Shown: positions 6,013 through 7,036 of the stretch, in pieces
How positions within the stretch are numbered: the first letter of the stretch is position 1
How the letters are laid out: each line of letters opens with the position of its first letter
NCBI GenBank assembly: GCA_026169575.1
Contig: JAPFCT010000367.1
Location: 1 to 7,036 of the forward strand
DNA: 7,036 bases
Origin: Faecalimonas sp.
GTDB taxonomy: Bacteria > Bacillota_A > Clostridia > Lachnospirales > Lachnospiraceae
Reading direction: 5' to 3'
Notes under the pieces: model-generated
Told to the model about the DNA's origin: nothing
Database searches by the model: none
Seen by the model: only the letters and a program-made list of their open reading frames with translations
Position numbers and translations under genes: made by a program

Positions 6013-6843
6013 ATGAAAAACAGAAATGCAAAGAGAATTATTTTAGCAGGAGCAGCTGCTGTACTGGCAGTTGGACTGACTGCATGTGGAGGAGAAGAAA
6101 AGAAGGCGGATGATAAGACGATCACAGTGGCAGCATCCCCGACCCCGCACGCAGAAATCCTGGAAGAGGCGAAAGGACTTTTAAAAGAGAAAGGATATAC
6201 GCTGGAGATCAAAGAGTTTGATGATTATCCGCAGCAGAATGTAGTCGTGGATGAAGGAGAGTTTGATGCAAACTATTTCCAGCATCAGCCATACCTGGAT
6301 AACTTTAATGAGGAGAAAGGTTCTGATCTTGTCAGTGCGGCAAAGATCCACTATGAACCGCTTGGAATCTATCCGGGAGCATCTGAAGATCTTGAGAAGA
6401 TCAAGGATGGGGCGAAGATCGCAGTGCCAAACGATGCGACAAACGAGGCGAGAGCGCTTCTTCTTCTCGAAGAGAATGGCATTATCACATTAAAGGAAGA
6501 TGCTGGTCTGAATGCAACGAAAAAAGACGTGGAAGAGAATCCGCACAATGTTGAGATCGTAGAGCTGGATGCCGCACAGATTGCGAGAGTGGTAGATGAG
6601 CTTGATTTTGTTGTGTTAAATGGAAATTATGCACTGGATGCAGGATTCAATGTGCAGACAGATGCGATCGCAAAAGAAGAGGCAGATTCTGAGGCAGCTC
6701 AGACTTATGCGAACATCATCGCAGTGAAAAAAGAGAACAAAGACAGTGAGAAGATCAAAGCGCTTGTGGAAGTACTTCAGAGTGAAGAAATCGGGAAATT
6801 TATCACAGACACTTATGAAGGCGCTGTAGTACCGATGAAATAA
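6013..6843 (+). CDS. metQ: Methionine-type ABC importer, substrate-binding lipoprotein (NlpA/MetQ family)
   Basis: This 276-residue extracytoplasmic protein captures the substrate and delivers it to MetI. A lipoprotein signal peptide is evident: a basic start (MKNRNAKR), a hydrophobic core and lipobox LTAC with C25 as the predicted lipidated residue. NlpA/MetQ-family motifs follow: FDDYPQQN (69-76), DANYFQHQPYLD, VPNDATNEARALLLLEENG (about 138-156) and VVLNGNYALDAGF (about 200-212). The start lies 4 bp after the metI stop, with AGAGG at 6000-6004 as ribosome-binding site, so it is the last gene of the operon. Methionine is the expected substrate from the NIL domain and operon structure. Some family members bind other amino acids or dipeptides, so exact specificity is inferred. 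Confidence 0.95.
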   Translation: MKNRNAKRIILAGAAAVLAVGLTACGGEEKKADDKTITVAASPTPHAEILEEAKGLLKEKGYTLEIKEFDDYPQQNVVVDEGEFDANYFQHQPYLDNFNEEKGSDLVSAAKIHYEPLGIYPGASEDLEKIKDGAKIAVPNDATNEARALLLLEENGIITLKEDAGLNATKKDVEENPHNVEIVELDAAQIARVVDELDFVVLNGNYALDAGFNVQTDAIAKEEADSEAAQTYANIIAVKKENKDSEKIKALVEVLQSEEIGKFITDTYEGAVVPMK

Positions 6844-6898
6844 CAGCGGATAGAGCAGGACAGTAGTTCTTGGAAATGATACGCATGTCCTTACTTAT

Positions 6899-6919
6899 AA
6901 AAAATAGGCTTCGCCTATT
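6899..6919 (-). terminator. Hairpin with T-tract on the minus strand
   Basis: AATAGGC (6903-6909) pairs with GCCTATT (6913-6919) around the loop TTC. On the minus strand the stem runs straight into six T residues (complement of the A run 6899-6904). This is a plausible intrinsic terminator for transcription entering from the right. It may also belong to the terminal region of the possible mobile element that follows. Confidence 0.5.
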
Positions 6920-6924
6920 CAGCT

Positions 6925-6965
6925 CCCCTTCCCCTCAATCTTGAGGGGTTAGGGGGTTTCTTTTT
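6925..6965 (+). terminator. Probable terminator of metNIQ
   Basis: A GC-rich stem CCCCTCA (6931-6937) with TGAGGGG (6942-6948) closes a 4-base loop. Outer CCCC (6925-6928) with GGGG (6952-6955) can extend it across a small internal loop. A T-rich tract TTTCTTTTT (6957-6965) follows. It lies about 80 bp after the metQ stop and fits a Rho-independent terminator, although the tract is interrupted by a C. Confidence 0.65.
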
Positions 6966-6991
6966 CTTCCTTTTTCCTGCATAATAGACTT

Positions 6992-7036
6992 ATGAATATC
7001 TTACAAAGAATCTTTACCGACTATTATGAAGAAATA
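6992..7036 (+). CDS. Start of a possible IS91-like transposase (3' end cut by window)
   Basis: An ATG at 6992 opens a frame that runs to the window edge and encodes MNILQRIFTDYYEEI. From memory, this resembles the N-terminus of IS91-like transposases with an N-terminal zinc-binding region that are common in gut Lachnospiraceae, whose proteins begin with similar 'IFT-x-x-YEE' segments. Only 15 residues are visible, and no clear ribosome-binding site precedes the ATG. The paired hairpins just upstream would suit the end of such an element. The call is tentative, and it could also be an unrelated gene or chance. Confidence 0.4.
   Translation, partial: MNILQRIFTDYYEEI

Noticed and set aside
6857..6891. 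AGGACA/TGTCCT inverted repeat downstream of metQ
   Set aside because: Only 6 bp of stem with a 23-base loop and no T-tract directly after it, so it is probably chance.

Overview
The window looks like chromosome from a Gram-positive gut anaerobe of the Lachnospiraceae (Clostridia). The reasons are a clostridial-type ANTAR regulator, a MetNIQ transporter whose binding protein is a lipoprotein, strong AGGAGG ribosome-binding sites, TTGACA/TATAAT-type promoters, tRNA genes without an encoded CCA end, and moderate GC content. This placement rests on recognition, not on a search.

Layout. Bases 1-401 hold the 3' part of a response-regulator-like protein with a C-terminal ANTAR RNA-binding domain. 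It is followed 23 bp later, probably in the same transcript, by dapF (425-1255), the diaminopimelate epimerase of lysine and peptidoglycan synthesis. Converging on dapF from the other strand is a MerR-family regulator with a GyrI/BmrR-like ligand-binding domain (1321-2121), with its own promoter at 2163-2192. On the + strand a strong promoter (2314-2341, behind an A-rich stretch) drives tRNA-Gln(CUG) and tRNA-Pro(CGG). A terminator-like hairpin lies between the two tRNAs and a strong intrinsic terminator follows them. Next, with its own promoter, is an unrecognised 484-residue single-pass membrane protein (2709-4163). It has an N-terminal zinc ribbon, a highly charged repeat region with a 42-bp period, one membrane segment and two similar extracellular beta-rich units.

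From 4227 a near-consensus promoter and an approximately 80-nt leader precede metN-metI-metQ (4343-6843). These encode the ATPase, permease and substrate-binding lipoprotein of a methionine-type ABC importer. metN and metI overlap by 23 bp and metI and metQ are 4 bp apart, so they form one operon. Two back-to-back hairpins (6899-6965) can terminate transcription from both directions. The last 45 bases open a reading frame that resembles the N-terminus of a gut-Firmicutes IS91-like transposase, so an insertion element may begin at the right edge.

Most of the window is ordinary housekeeping sequence. The parts most worth a second look are the zinc-ribbon membrane protein with its internal repeats, the metNIQ leader (which lacks recognisable S-box or T-box features but contains a dyad), and the probable mobile element at the right edge. 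I found no convincing evidence for a wholly new multi-gene system.
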